DNA from: Sorangium aterium
GTDB lineage: Bacteria > Myxococcota_A > Polyangia > Polyangiales > Polyangiaceae
DNA length: 64,000 nucleotides
Assembly: GCF_028368935.1 (NCBI RefSeq)
Contig: NZ_JAQNDK010000001.1
Location: 1,364,001 to 1,428,000, forward strand
Direction: 5' to 3'
Of the stretch, positions 19,259-27,892 are shown piece after piece (positions within the stretch are counted from its first letter, which is position 1; the number at the start of each line of letters is the position of its first letter). The notes beneath the pieces were generated by a model. That model worked only from the letters and a program-made list of their open reading frames with translations. It was not told the origin of the DNA and made no database searches. A program made the position numbers and the translations under genes.

Positions 19259-19270
19259 CCCGGGTGGCGC

Positions 19271-20236
19271 TCAGTCGAGGCCGGTGGCCTCCGGCGCGCC
19301 CAGCATCAGGTTCAGGTTCTGCACCGCCGCGCCGGAGGCGCCTTTGCCGAGGTTGTCGAGGCGCGCCACGACCAGGATCTGGTCCGGCTTGCCGAACACG
19401 AACACGTCGAGTCGGTTCGTGTCGTTGCACTCCAGCGCGCCGAGATAGCCGTCCTCCAGCGCGCCCTGGCCGCCGAGCGGCATCACCCGGATGAACGGCT
19501 CGCCGGCGTAATAGGACGCGTAGAGCTCGTGGACCGCGGCGGGCGTCGCCGGCCGCGCCAGGGCGTCCGCGAACAGGGGCACCGAGACGAGCATGCCTTT
19601 GTAGAAGTCGCCCACGACCGGCTGGAACAGGGGCGACCTGTCGAGGCCGGCGATCGCCTGCATCTCCGGCAGGTGCTTGTGCTGCATCGTGAGCCCGTAC
19701 GGGCGCGGGCCGCGGAGCTGCTCGCGGCGCGCCCCGTCGGCCTGCTCGTAGGCCTGGATCATCTTGCGCCCGCCGCCGCTGTAGCCGGTGAGCGAGTGCG
19801 CGATCACGCGGGCGTCCCTGGGAAGGAGCCCCTGCTCGACGAGCGGCGCCACGAGCGCGAGGAACCCGGTCGCGTGGCACCCGGGGACGGCGACGCGCCG
19901 CGCGCCGCGGACGGCCTCGCGCTGGCCGGGGCGGAGCTCCGGGAAGCCGTACACCCACCCGTCGGCCGTGCGGTGCGCGGTGCTCGGATCGATGACGCGC
20001 GTCCTCGGGTTCTCGATCCACCCGATGGATTCGCGGGCGGCGTCGTCGGGCAGGCACGTGATGAGCACATCCGCCTCGTTGATCAGCGCGCGGCGCGCCG
20101 CCGGGTCCTTGCGGCGGTCCGGGTCGATCTCGAGCAGCTGGAGGTCGCGGCGGCCCTGCAGCCGCTCGCGGATCTGGAGCCCCGTCGTACCTTCCTGCCC
20201 GTCGATGAACACCCGATGCATGGTGGCCGTGTCCAT
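19271..20236 (-). CDS. argC: N-acetyl-gamma-glutamyl-phosphate reductase, type 2
   Basis: This 321-residue protein carries the NADP-binding start VFIDGQEGTTGLQIRERL (residues 9-26) and the catalytic Cys in VPGCHATGF (Cys120). Other family segments are VIDPSTAHRT, GYSGGGRKMI, and HKHLPEM with the catalytic His. The length of about 310-320 and these motifs fit the shorter type 2 ArgC. It reduces N-acetyl-glutamyl-5-phosphate to the semialdehyde in arginine synthesis, in the cytoplasm. No other arg gene is adjacent, as is common in myxobacteria. The start may instead be the internal ATG six codons in (MHRVFIDG). Confidence 0.92.
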   Translation of the reverse strand: MDTATMHRVFIDGQEGTTGLQIRERLQGRRDLQLLEIDPDRRKDPAARRALINEADVLITCLPDDAARESIGWIENPRTRVIDPSTAHRTADGWVYGFPELRPGQREAVRGARRVAVPGCHATGFLALVAPLVEQGLLPRDARVIAHSLTGYSGGGRKMIQAYEQADGARREQLRGPRPYGLTMQHKHLPEMQAIAGLDRSPLFQPVVGDFYKGMLVSVPLFADALARPATPAAVHELYASYYAGEPFIRVMPLGGQGALEDGYLGALECNDTNRLDVFVFGKPDQILVVARLDNLGKGASGAAVQNLNLMLGAPEATGLD

Positions 20237-20275
20237 ACGCCGACCGCGCCCCCGGGACCAGCGCTTCGCGCTAGC

Positions 20276-20536
20276 TCACCGGCGGCTCTGCGGCGCCCAG
20301 GCGCATCCGCCGTCGCACGGCTCTTCGAGGTGCTCCCCTCGCGCCCTGGCGCTGACCATCTGGATCAACCCCAGCGTCCAGCACATCGGGCATCCGCCCA
20401 CCGCTACGAGCGCGACTGGCAACAGCGCCATCGACAGCCAGAGGGACGCGCGCGCGACAAGCACCGAGGCCACGAGGGCCGCGAGGCAGATCGCCCCACG
20501 CGCGAAGTGCTCCACAAGGCTCCTGCTCATGAACAT
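20276..20536 (-). CDS. Small DUF2892-like membrane protein
   Basis: This 86-residue protein has two hydrophobic segments (ARGAICLAALVASVLVA and WLSMALLPVALVAVGGC), then a Cys pair in GGCPMCWTLGLIQ and a C-terminal CDGGC. The RG start and GCPMCW end resemble DUF2892/YgaP-type inner-membrane proteins. The ATG at 20536 has GAGGAG before it and lies 2 bases after the sigma-factor stop, so it is co-translated with it. The four Cys could bind metal or sense redox state. Its function is not established. Confidence 0.7.
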   Translation of the reverse strand: MFMSRSLVEHFARGAICLAALVASVLVARASLWLSMALLPVALVAVGGCPMCWTLGLIQMVSARARGEHLEEPCDGGCAWAPQSRR

Positions 20537-20538
20537 GG

Positions 20539-21141
20539 CTAATTTCTCCTCTCCTCCCCTCCCCGCACCCACGAGGCGGAAGGCGCGCCCTCCTGCCGGA
20601 GGACCTCCCGCCGCACCAGCTGCCGCGCCCGGTGCAGACGGCTCTTCATGGCCGCCTCGCCGAGCCCGAGCATCTGGCACACCTCCTCGCCCGTCAGCCC
20701 CTCGACGTCGCGCAGCACGAGCACCTCTCGATAGGGCCGCTCCAGCACGGCGATGGCCTCATGCACGGCGCGGACCAGCCGCCAGCGCTCGAATGCTGCC
20801 TGAGGGTCGAGATCGCCCGAGGGCACCGCGTCGATGTCGTCCACCCGATCTCCCAGCCGCGCGCGCTCTTGCGCGAAGGGGCGAAGCATGCGCAGGCACG
20901 CGTTCCGGACCACCGTCATCAGCCAGGAGAGGACGCCCGGATCGCGCGCCACCTCGGGGCGGCGCGCGAGCTTCGTGAAGGCCTCCTGGACCGCATCGTC
21001 GGCGTCGAAGGCGTCGCGGCACGCGCGCAGCCCGAAGCGGTACACGCGGTCATGGTAAGCGCGGACGAGCAGCTCCAGCGCGCCGTCATCGCCGCGCGCC
21101 GCCGCCGTGAAGACCGGCTCGTGTGCTCTCGATGCTTCCAT
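20539..21141 (-). CDS. ECF-family RNA polymerase sigma factor
   Basis: This 200-residue sigma-70-family protein has region 2 (residues about 20-95: LLVRAYHDRVYRFGLRACRD, ADDAVQEAFTKLAR) and region 4 (about 125-180: VLERPYREVLVLRDVEGLTG, EEVCQMLGLGEAAMKSRLHR). There is no region 3, as expected for ECF factors. No anti-sigma gene with a ZAS motif is next to it; instead two small DUF2892-like membrane proteins flank it with gaps of 8 and 2 bases. Either could be a membrane-bound regulator or simply a target. Confidence 0.9.
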   Translation of the reverse strand: MEASRAHEPVFTAAARGDDGALELLVRAYHDRVYRFGLRACRDAFDADDAVQEAFTKLARRPEVARDPGVLSWLMTVVRNACLRMLRPFAQERARLGDRVDDIDAVPSGDLDPQAAFERWRLVRAVHEAIAVLERPYREVLVLRDVEGLTGEEVCQMLGLGEAAMKSRLHRARQLVRREVLRQEGAPSASWVRGGEERRN

Positions 21142-21149
21142 TCAGCGCC

Positions 21150-21362
21150 TCAGCTCCGCTGGAGGGGGCATGTGGATCTGCCGATCAGAGCGTACCCGAA
21201 GCACGTGCCCGAGAGCGCCGTAAATATCATGTACACGCCCGACAGACCGAACACGGTGAGGCGCGTCACGAGCGTCAGCGGCGCCGCCCAGGCGCACACC
21301 AGCAGCGCAAGTGCACCGAGACCACGCAGCAACCGATCCATCTTCCCCACATTGCTTTTCAT
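21150..21362 (-). CDS. DUF2892-like inner-membrane protein
   Basis: This 70-residue protein starts MKSNVGKMDRLLRGLGALAL and has two hydrophobic segments, then FTALSGTCFGYALIG and a CPL end. N-x-G-x-x-DR-x-x-R at the start and C-x-x-Y-x-x-x-G-x-x-x-CP at the end are the DUF2892 signature. GGAGGAG precedes the ATG at 21362. It is first in a three-gene unit with the ECF sigma factor (8-base gap) and the second small membrane protein. Its function is unknown; relatives are often linked to sulfur or redox proteins. Confidence 0.78.
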   Translation of the reverse strand: MKSNVGKMDRLLRGLGALALLVCAWAAPLTLVTRLTVFGLSGVYMIFTALSGTCFGYALIGRSTCPLQRS

Positions 21363-21453
21363 GAGCTCCTCCATCCTTCGCCCGGAGAAGCCCCGACGCG
21401 GGGTGGAGGATTCACGAAATCGTTGCGCCGACGGCGCAGAAAGCGACCGAGCG

Positions 21454-21510
21454 ACGCCTACGCGACGCGTCCACGCCTGCGCGACGCATCCACGCCTACG
21501 CGATGCGTCC
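21454..21510. repeat. Three 19-base tandem repeats
   Basis: The unit ACGCCTACGCGACGCGTCC occurs three times in a row (21454-21472, 21473-21491, 21492-21510) with one or two changes each, and a partial fourth copy follows. It lies between the patatin stop and the DUF2892 start, in the likely promoter region of the sigma operon. Confidence 0.7.
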
Positions 21511-21568
21511 ACGCCGCGCAGCTCCAGGGGCCATCGAGCGCGCCGGCCACGGCCAACGCTCGCCGCGC

Positions 21569-24500
21569 TCAAGCCGGAGCGACGCGGCCAGCGACGTCGC
21601 CGGGTCCGACGGCGCGGGGCTCGGGGCGAAGATCCTCCACGGTGCTCGCCCATATTTTGCCCGCGCTCGTCGTCACGTCGTCCAGCGTGCACACGACCTC
21701 GCGAGCGAGCGCCTCGCCGAGCAGCCGGTACGCCTCGAACTGGGCTTCGTCGAAGAACTGATCCGCGGTCGTCTGGTGTGGGAACTCGGGGTAAGACTCC
21801 GCGTAACGCTGGACGTCGAGCGGCAGTCCGGGCAAGAGGCCAGCCTTCACGTAGACCACCGTGACCTCCTTGGCCGGCTCGGTCATCGCGCCCGGATCCC
21901 GCTTGAACTTCCCCACCAGGATCGGCGTGCGTGGGGTGCGCTGCTCCCAGGCGCCTCGCGGATCCTTCGGGCGAACGCGCTCCAGGTCCTCGCGCTTCAG
22001 CTCGAAGTCGAGCCCGCGGTCCACGCGCAGGATCCGCGCCGCCTTCGCGAGCTCGTCGCACGTCCACTCGGGATCGGCGCCGGCGTCGATGCACAGGATG
22101 AGCTCGCACTCCCGCTCGACGAGCGTGGTCAGTCCCAGGTTGTCGTGGTGACCGCCGTCGGAGACGAAGACCAGCGTGTCGCTCTCCTTGTTCCGCGCGA
22201 AGATCTCTTTGACGTGATAGGCGCTCCAGAAGTGCGCCCACCGCCGGAAGAGCACGAGCTGCTTGCCGGCGCGCCTCGCAAAGCGCGGGTTCCGGACCCA
22301 GACCCCGAGACCGCAGTTGAGCAGGGTGAGGACGACGCGCGCCCACCGCGGGATCAGCGTGCCGCCCTGGCTGTTCACGGCTGCAGCGCTGATGGCGATC
22401 GAATGGGCCAGGGTGAGCGCGTCGCCATAGGCCTCGGCCGGCCCCCACCCGGTCGCGGGCCCGCCGACGGCGTAGGGGCTGAATTCGAACCGCGCGGTGC
22501 CCCGTTTGTAGAGGACCGGGTCGTCCGAACCGGGGGTGTTGACCGTGGCGGTCACGACGTGGAGCGGCGCGCCGCGGTGCGGCCCGCCCAGGTTCCAGGG
22601 CGCCGGGTCCGCCGCGTACGTCCTCTCGACGCGCGGCTTGTTTGAGGGCCTCAACGCGGCGAGCGGCCAGGCAGAAGGCGAATCGCTGGCCGCTCGGTCG
22701 GAGTCGCCAGGCAGCGACAGGTATGCACGGCGGATCTGGTTGCCCCAGAACCTGTTGATGCCCGCGTAGTTCCTCGACGTCAGGAAGCTGAGCCCGATGA
22801 ACACCAGGCAGAGCGTCGCCCCGAACGTCAGCTCGACGACCTTCATCGGGTCCTGCTGGACAGGCACATGGACGAGCCCATCGATCGACCGAGCGAACTC
22901 GATCGGCGCGAAGAGCAGCCACTGAAGCATGCTCGCCCATGCCGACGTGACGCCCTTCACGACATCGTAGAGATCCGTGAACCTGAGCGCGAACACCTGT
23001 CCGCTGACGACGACCCCGATGACCGCGAGGAGCTGCTCGCGTTTCAGGCGACTCAGCAGGACAGCGAGCGCGACGGCCAGGGCAGCGCACAGCGCGAGGA
23101 GGGTGAGCAGGGGATCGGCCCGCAGCGCGAGCAGAGAGCCCCACGTGAGCACCACGAGCAGCGCCGCGCGAGCGGCGAGCCAGGTCCCCGCCTCGTGGAC
23201 GGACGGCCACGAGAAGAGGATCCCGAGATACATGACGAGCAGGGCGGCGAGAAGGACACCCCCTACCAACGCCACGACGAACACGAGGAGGTCGAGCACC
23301 GGGAGATCTTTCGCGATCGCGCCAGGCAACGTGCCCGGGTCCACGGAGGCCGTGGTGAAGAAGAGGGATCGCGCCCCGTCAAGGTGGCAGACGACCGTGG
23401 TCACGCCGTACTCGACCACGCGCGCGAGGAACGCCTTCGGCGACCTCGCGCTCGAGTGGTGGAGGAACACGAGGGCCGCGAACCCGGCGGTGAGGAGCGA
23501 CAGCGCATTGGCGATCGCGCCGACGAAGATCATGATGAGCGGCTGGAGCGTGTTGGCGGTGAGGCCGATTCCGCCGGGGATGAGGTAATCGCCTCGCAGG
23601 CGGATCCTGTCGAGGAGGCGGTTCCATGAGGCGGCTTCCAGCGGGTCGAAGCGGCGCTCGCGCTCGGCGTCCCCCTTCGGGCGAGGGCCGGACGTCCGGG
23701 CCGTGAGCGCGCCCCCCGCCCAGCCGCCGCCGGACACGGAGCTCATGTAATCGACGTACCTCAGGATCACCTCACCGCTCTTCGTCGGGATCGTGGCCAG
23801 CCCTTTCAGGAAGCCGAGGCAGATGGTCGCCGAGCGGATGCCTCCGCCGGAGAGCGATAGCCCGATGACGTGCGCGCCGCGCGGATCGCCGTCGCCCGCG
23901 GCCTCGTGCTTCAGGTTCGCCGCGCGGCGCCGCGCCTGGATCCACTCGGCCTCGAGCGCGCGAAGCCGACCGATGTCGGGGTACACGGCCTCGTCCCTCG
24001 AGGGCCTCTCGGAGGACTCCCACGACTGCAGGATCGTCAGCAGCGTGCCGAGGATCAGCATGAGGAAGACGATGAACGAGCAACCCGCCTTGTAGAGCAG
24101 GTTGGTGTGCTCGTTCCCGTGGACCGCGTACCACAGCGCCACCCCCCATACGGTGAGGAACGTGCTGACCAGCAGACCGACGGCGATCAAGAGCCCGCCG
24201 CGGCTCATGCGCTTGAGCCGGCTCGAGCCCGCTGCTGGGGGTGGATCCTGCAGCGGGCGCCGGAAGAAGCCCCACAGGACAAACGCCTGAGGCGCCATGG
24301 ACAGCAAGAAGACCAAGGTGATCGGGACCGCGTGCGCCGCGGCGCTGGCGAGCGCGCCGCGCTGCTCGATGACCGGAGTGACGAGCTTCGGCGGCACTCT
24401 GAAAAGCACCGCCGCGACGATCAGGCAATAGGGCACCAGGAGCCGCCGAACGCGCGGATGCAGCTCGCCAAGGAAGCGCCTTAGCCATGGCCACGGGCTG

Positions 24501-24625
24501 CGCTGCCCGTTTCGCGGCCCCTGCCGATCCGGCGCATCACCGACGCGGGCGCTCCCTTGCCGCAGCGCGCGCCCTCCGTCCGGCGGAGTGGGCTTGGTCA
24601 TCGGGTGCTCGTCGAGTTGGGACAT
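21569..24625 (-). CDS. Membrane-anchored patatin-like phospholipase
   Basis: This roughly 1018-residue protein combines many membrane segments with a split patatin-type hydrolase. Three or four N-terminal hydrophobic segments lie in the first 200 residues. The oxyanion loop LSLSGGGIRSATICLGFL and nucleophile motif SSVSGGGWAGG (Ser about 298) follow. A block of further membrane segments spans about 340-590, and the catalytic Asp is in FVSDGGHHDNLGL (about residue 824). The Ser-Asp dyad of patatin lipases is therefore present. The nucleophile elbow is GxSxG-like but reads VSGGG, as in cytosolic-PLA2/lysophospholipase relatives. I infer hydrolysis of membrane lipids. The ATG at 24625 has GGGGA before it; a GTG at 24637 is the alternative. 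Confidence 0.82.
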   Translation of the reverse strand: MSQLDEHPMTKPTPPDGGRALRQGSARVGDAPDRQGPRNGQRSPWPWLRRFLGELHPRVRRLLVPYCLIVAAVLFRVPPKLVTPVIEQRGALASAAAHAVPITLVFLLSMAPQAFVLWGFFRRPLQDPPPAAGSSRLKRMSRGGLLIAVGLLVSTFLTVWGVALWYAVHGNEHTNLLYKAGCSFIVFLMLILGTLLTILQSWESSERPSRDEAVYPDIGRLRALEAEWIQARRRAANLKHEAAGDGDPRGAHVIGLSLSGGGIRSATICLGFLKGLATIPTKSGEVILRYVDYMSSVSGGGWAGGALTARTSGPRPKGDAERERRFDPLEAASWNRLLDRIRLRGDYLIPGGIGLTANTLQPLIMIFVGAIANALSLLTAGFAALVFLHHSSARSPKAFLARVVEYGVTTVVCHLDGARSLFFTTASVDPGTLPGAIAKDLPVLDLLVFVVALVGGVLLAALLVMYLGILFSWPSVHEAGTWLAARAALLVVLTWGSLLALRADPLLTLLALCAALAVALAVLLSRLKREQLLAVIGVVVSGQVFALRFTDLYDVVKGVTSAWASMLQWLLFAPIEFARSIDGLVHVPVQQDPMKVVELTFGATLCLVFIGLSFLTSRNYAGINRFWGNQIRRAYLSLPGDSDRAASDSPSAWPLAALRPSNKPRVERTYAADPAPWNLGGPHRGAPLHVVTATVNTPGSDDPVLYKRGTARFEFSPYAVGGPATGWGPAEAYGDALTLAHSIAISAAAVNSQGGTLIPRWARVVLTLLNCGLGVWVRNPRFARRAGKQLVLFRRWAHFWSAYHVKEIFARNKESDTLVFVSDGGHHDNLGLTTLVERECELILCIDAGADPEWTCDELAKAARILRVDRGLDFELKREDLERVRPKDPRGAWEQRTPRTPILVGKFKRDPGAMTEPAKEVTVVYVKAGLLPGLPLDVQRYAESYPEFPHQTTADQFFDEAQFEAYRLLGEALAREVVCTLDDVTTSAGKIWASTVEDLRPEPRAVGPGDVAGRVAPA

Positions 24626-24806
24626 CGTTCCCCGCACGGGTTCCAGGCGTCGCAGGCCTGCCTGGCGCAGCGGATCCCCGTGCGCCGACGGCAGGCGTCT
24701 CGCGCGACCTCACGAGAGCGGACGACGTATCGTACGGAAAATTGGGGAGCGATGGGGGCGTCGAGACGCGCGCGGCCCCGCGCGCCGCGCCGGGCGGCGC
24801 TTCCCG

Positions 24807-25208
24807 TCAGCCTGGACGGTTTCGCATGAAGTCCGCCACCTCGGCGAAGCGCTGGTCGAGGAAGGCGCGGAGGGGCGCGGGCACGTCGAGCTCGGCCATG
24901 GCGGCCCGCATGCAGCGCATCCAGGCGTCGCGCATCGCCACGTCGACCGGGACGCGGGCGTGGCGCATCCGCAGCCGCGGGTGGCCGTGCGCCGCGATGT
25001 AGTCCTGCGGCCCGCCCAGCCAGCCGATCAGGAAGAGCGCGAATCGATCGCGGCTCTCGCGGGCGACCTGGCCGCCCTCGTCGCAGACGTGGAGGCGCGC
25101 GAGCGCCGGCTCGTCGCGGCCCATGAGGTCGTAGAAGCGCTCGACGAGCCGGCGCACCGCCGGCTCGCCGCCCAGCAGATCGAAAGGGGTCTCGGACGGC
25201 TCGGCCAT
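24807..25208 (-). CDS. Group II truncated haemoglobin
   Basis: This 133-residue protein has the 2-on-2 globin pattern of the TrHbO (group II) class. Helix B carries RLVERFYDLMGRD with the B10 Tyr, and the F region has HGHPRLRMRHARVPV with the haem-ligating His. It continues with MRDAWMRCMRAAM containing the G8 Trp, as in group II. It binds haem and O2/NO in the cytoplasm; roles in nitrosative or oxygen stress are known for the family. It is followed 47 bases on by the minus-strand FAD monooxygenase stop. I do not see operon coupling. Confidence 0.9.
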   Translation of the reverse strand: MAEPSETPFDLLGGEPAVRRLVERFYDLMGRDEPALARLHVCDEGGQVARESRDRFALFLIGWLGGPQDYIAAHGHPRLRMRHARVPVDVAMRDAWMRCMRAAMAELDVPAPLRAFLDQRFAEVADFMRNRPG

Positions 25209-25255
25209 GGGCGATGCCCTCTACCGGATCTGCGCCGGCGCTGCACGCCGCCGGC

Positions 25256-26794
25256 TCAAGCCGCGACCGAGCTGCCGCAGGCCGCGCCGAACCACGCGGT
25301 GAGCGCGCGGCGCAGCCGGCGGTGGGCGGAGGCCTCGGGCTCGCCTGCCGCGGCCGCCCAGGCCACGTAGCCGTCGGGGCGAATCAGCATCGCCTCCGCC
25401 GGGCGCGGCAGCGCTGCGCAGCGCGCGCTCACGACGTCCACGCGATCGCCCCAGGGCGCAGCCACGCCGCCGAGCGCGGCGCCGCCGGTCAGATCCAGCA
25501 GCACGCCCCTGGCCCCGTGCATGAGCTGCGCGACCCGCGTCTCCCCCTTCTGCGTCGTCAGCGGGACGTCCGGCGCCCATCGCCCGAGCAGCGGATGCTG
25601 CTCGCCGGGCTCGGTCGGCATCTCGTAACGGACGTCGGCCGCGTCCAGCATCTCGACGACATACCGCAGGCTCTCCTCGTGCTTGAGCAGCTCGCCGACC
25701 AGCTCGCGCAGCGCGGCGACGCGCTCGTCCCGCATCATCAGCGCGCCCTGCGCCCGGGTGTGCATGATCACGCGTTTGCCCTCGGGGTGCCGCTCCGCGT
25801 GGTAGGTGTCGAGGAGCCCCGACGGCGCCCAGCCGCGGACCTCCGCGGCCAGCTTCCAGCCGAGGTTCACCGCGTCCTGCAATCCGGTGGTGAGGCCTGG
25901 CCCGCCGGCGGGGAGATGGATGTGCGCCGCGTCGCCCACGAGCAGCACGCGGCCCGCGCGGTACGTATCCGCCTGCCGGCTGGCGTCGGTGAACCGAGAC
26001 AACCACCGCACCTCGCGGACGGGCAGATCCTCGCCGAGCGCCGCGCGAACGCTGGCCTGCAGCTCGTCGAGCGTCATCGGCGCGTCGCGATCGAAGTCCT
26101 GCGGATACGGCTCCGAGGTGACCACGCGAAACACGCCCGCTCCCAGGGGAACCAGGGCGATCCCGCCGAGCCCGAAGCGAACGCGGCGACCACCGGAGAG
26201 GACGAGGTGCCCGTCCTCCGTCGCGCCCTCGGCCAGCGTGACGTCGGCGAGGCGCAGGAGCCGAGAGGGCGGGAGACCAGGGAAGCCGATCCCGGACAGC
26301 TTGCGCACCGCGCTGCGGCCGCCGTCACACCCCACCACGAAGCGCGCTCGAAGCGGGTAGCCGCCGTCCGGGCCTCGGACGGCGACGGTCGCGCCCTCCC
26401 CGTCCTGATCCAGCCCGATGAGCTCGTGACCTCGACGGATCTCCGTCGTCAGCTCGCGCGCCCGCTCCTCCAGCAGCGCCTCTATGCGCGCCTGATGGAT
26501 GCTCAGGAAGCGCCTGGAGACGCGCGCGTCGTCGCCGCCGAGGGCCAGCGGGATCCCGCCGAAGTGCACGAAGCGCGTCATTTCTGCGGCGCTCTGCTCC
26601 GCGCGAAAGCGATCGAGAAGGCCCCTGTGGTCGAGGATCTCCACGGCGCGCCCGCCGAGGCCGAGCGCCTTGGAGAGCCCCGTGGGCTCGGGCAACCGCT
26701 CCAGCACGACGGGGCGCACGCCGGCCAGCCGCAGCTCGCAGGCCAGCATCAAGCCGGTCGGACCGCCGCCCACGATGACGACATCGACGTTCAT
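25256..26794 (-). CDS. Rox-like FAD-dependent aromatic monooxygenase
   Basis: This 512-residue class A flavoprotein monooxygenase has the Rossmann motif VIVGGGPTGLMLACEL (residues 6-21), the DG motif FVVGCDGGRSAVRKL and the second FAD motif RVLLVGDAAHIHLPAGGPGL. The segments SRFTDASRQADTYRAGRV and LLDTYHAERHPEGKRV strongly recall rifampicin monooxygenases and polyketide hydroxylases. A thioredoxin-like C-terminal domain is present. The usual PPTGGQGLN loop is LPAGGPGLT here, a substitution near the flavin. AAGGAG precedes the ATG at 26794. The neighbouring TetR regulator, 86 bases upstream on the same strand, suggests drug- or phenolic-inducible expression. The substrate (rifamycin, polyketide, phenol) is inferred only. 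Confidence 0.87.
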   Translation of the reverse strand: MNVDVVIVGGGPTGLMLACELRLAGVRPVVLERLPEPTGLSKALGLGGRAVEILDHRGLLDRFRAEQSAAEMTRFVHFGGIPLALGGDDARVSRRFLSIHQARIEALLEERARELTTEIRRGHELIGLDQDGEGATVAVRGPDGGYPLRARFVVGCDGGRSAVRKLSGIGFPGLPPSRLLRLADVTLAEGATEDGHLVLSGGRRVRFGLGGIALVPLGAGVFRVVTSEPYPQDFDRDAPMTLDELQASVRAALGEDLPVREVRWLSRFTDASRQADTYRAGRVLLVGDAAHIHLPAGGPGLTTGLQDAVNLGWKLAAEVRGWAPSGLLDTYHAERHPEGKRVIMHTRAQGALMMRDERVAALRELVGELLKHEESLRYVVEMLDAADVRYEMPTEPGEQHPLLGRWAPDVPLTTQKGETRVAQLMHGARGVLLDLTGGAALGGVAAPWGDRVDVVSARCAALPRPAEAMLIRPDGYVAWAAAAGEPEASAHRRLRRALTAWFGAACGSSVAA

Positions 26795-26880
26795 ACGCGC
26801 TCTCCTTGTTGAGAAACGATCGATTGACAACGATTGATCAGCGACTACCTGCGGGCGACGGCGGATCAACGAGGCTCACG

Positions 26881-27528
26881 TCACGTGGTCTCTCCGGCGC
26901 CCGCGCGGCCGCCCCACCCAGGCGTGGTCACGCCATCCAGCACGAGGCTCACGGTCTGCTCGCCGAGGCGCGCGGCGAGCTCGAGATCGCACGAGAGGCG
27001 CGCCCGAAGGTCCGAGAAGCGCGGCCCGAAGATGCCGATCCCGGCCAGCGCCCCGACGACGGTGCAATAAAGGAGCTCGAAATCGCAGTCTTGCCGGAAC
27101 ACCCCGCTGGCTTGACCTCGCTCGTAGAGATCGCGCAGCTGCGATGGCAGCATCGCGAGCGTCGCGGGCGGCGCGGCCTGCCAGCCGCTCATCGCCTCGT
27201 GCATCGCGAGCGGCATGCACAGCGGGCGCGAGAGGAGCAGCCGGAAGAACATCGTGAACGCGCGCCAGAGCCCCTCGCGCGGCTCGAGCGCCGCCGACGC
27301 CTCGAGCGCCGGCCGCCACCCCTCGATGAGGCCGGACCACTGGTCCTCGAGGACCGCGCGGTAGAGGCCATCTTTGCTCCCGAAGTGATGGTAGATCATG
27401 CGCTCGTTGACCCGGGCGCGTCGCACGATGGCGTGCACGCGGGCCCCCTCGGGCCCATGCCGCGCGAACTCCTCGGCGGCGGCGTCGAGGAGCGCCCGCC
27501 GCGTCTCCTTTTTCTCGTCTGCCGGCAT
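26881..27528 (-). CDS. TetR-family repressor
   Basis: This 215-residue protein has a TetR helix-turn-helix in the first 60 residues (TRRALLDAAAEEFARHGPEG, then VNERMIYHHFGSKDGLYRAV) and a helical ligand domain. It precedes the flavin monooxygenase gene on the same strand by 86 bases, so they may form one transcript. A palindrome, GTAAAT-N4-ATTTAC, sits 3 bases upstream of its ATG and is almost certainly its operator, implying autorepression. The inducer is unknown but may be the monooxygenase substrate. Confidence 0.9.
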   Translation of the reverse strand: MPADEKKETRRALLDAAAEEFARHGPEGARVHAIVRRARVNERMIYHHFGSKDGLYRAVLEDQWSGLIEGWRPALEASAALEPREGLWRAFTMFFRLLLSRPLCMPLAMHEAMSGWQAAPPATLAMLPSQLRDLYERGQASGVFRQDCDFELLYCTVVGALAGIGIFGPRFSDLRARLSCDLELAARLGEQTVSLVLDGVTTPGWGGRAGAGETT

Positions 27529-27531
27529 CAG

Positions 27532-27547
27532 GTAAATGTTTATTTAC
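27532..27547. promoter_or_regulatory. TetR operator candidate
   Basis: GTAAAT, a GTTT spacer and ATTTAC form a perfect inverted repeat that is strikingly AT-rich for this genome. It ends 4 bases upstream of the TetR start codon, so bound repressor would block transcription or initiation. The arms and spacing fit a TetR dimer site. Confidence 0.7.
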
Positions 27548-27892
27548 TCATGAACGGGCGGCGGTCAAGGGCGCGATCCGGCCGCGTCCCCTCTCGAGGG
27601 GACGAGGCGCCCGGCGCGAGCTCTTCCATCTCGGCCTCGGCGGTCGGGCCCGCGTTGGGTCCATGCCTCCCGGGCGGCTGGGTCCTCTTCCGCTGTGGCC
27701 CGATGTGGGCTCAACCGGCCGCCTCCAGCACGGCGCACCGGACGCGGAGCTCGGCCCCGCGGACAACGCGCGATCGAGCGGCGCCAGACTTCACCGATTC
27801 GACTCGTCAGAGAAAACCGGCGATTCCTTGGGCCTCTTGCTGTAGGCTCGGCCCCAGGTCAGGTCTGGCCCCTGGCCAATGTGCTTGTTGGC
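27548..27892. other. 345-base divergent intergenic region
   Basis: This lies between the TetR gene (minus) and the Cys-rich lipoprotein (plus). I see no gene. A short palindrome CCCCTC-TC-GAGGGG lies near 27590-27603. A less GC-rich stretch near 27795-27845 (CAGAGAAAACCGGCGATTCC) is the likely promoter zone of the lipoprotein, but no clear -35/-10 pair stands out. Confidence 0.5.
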
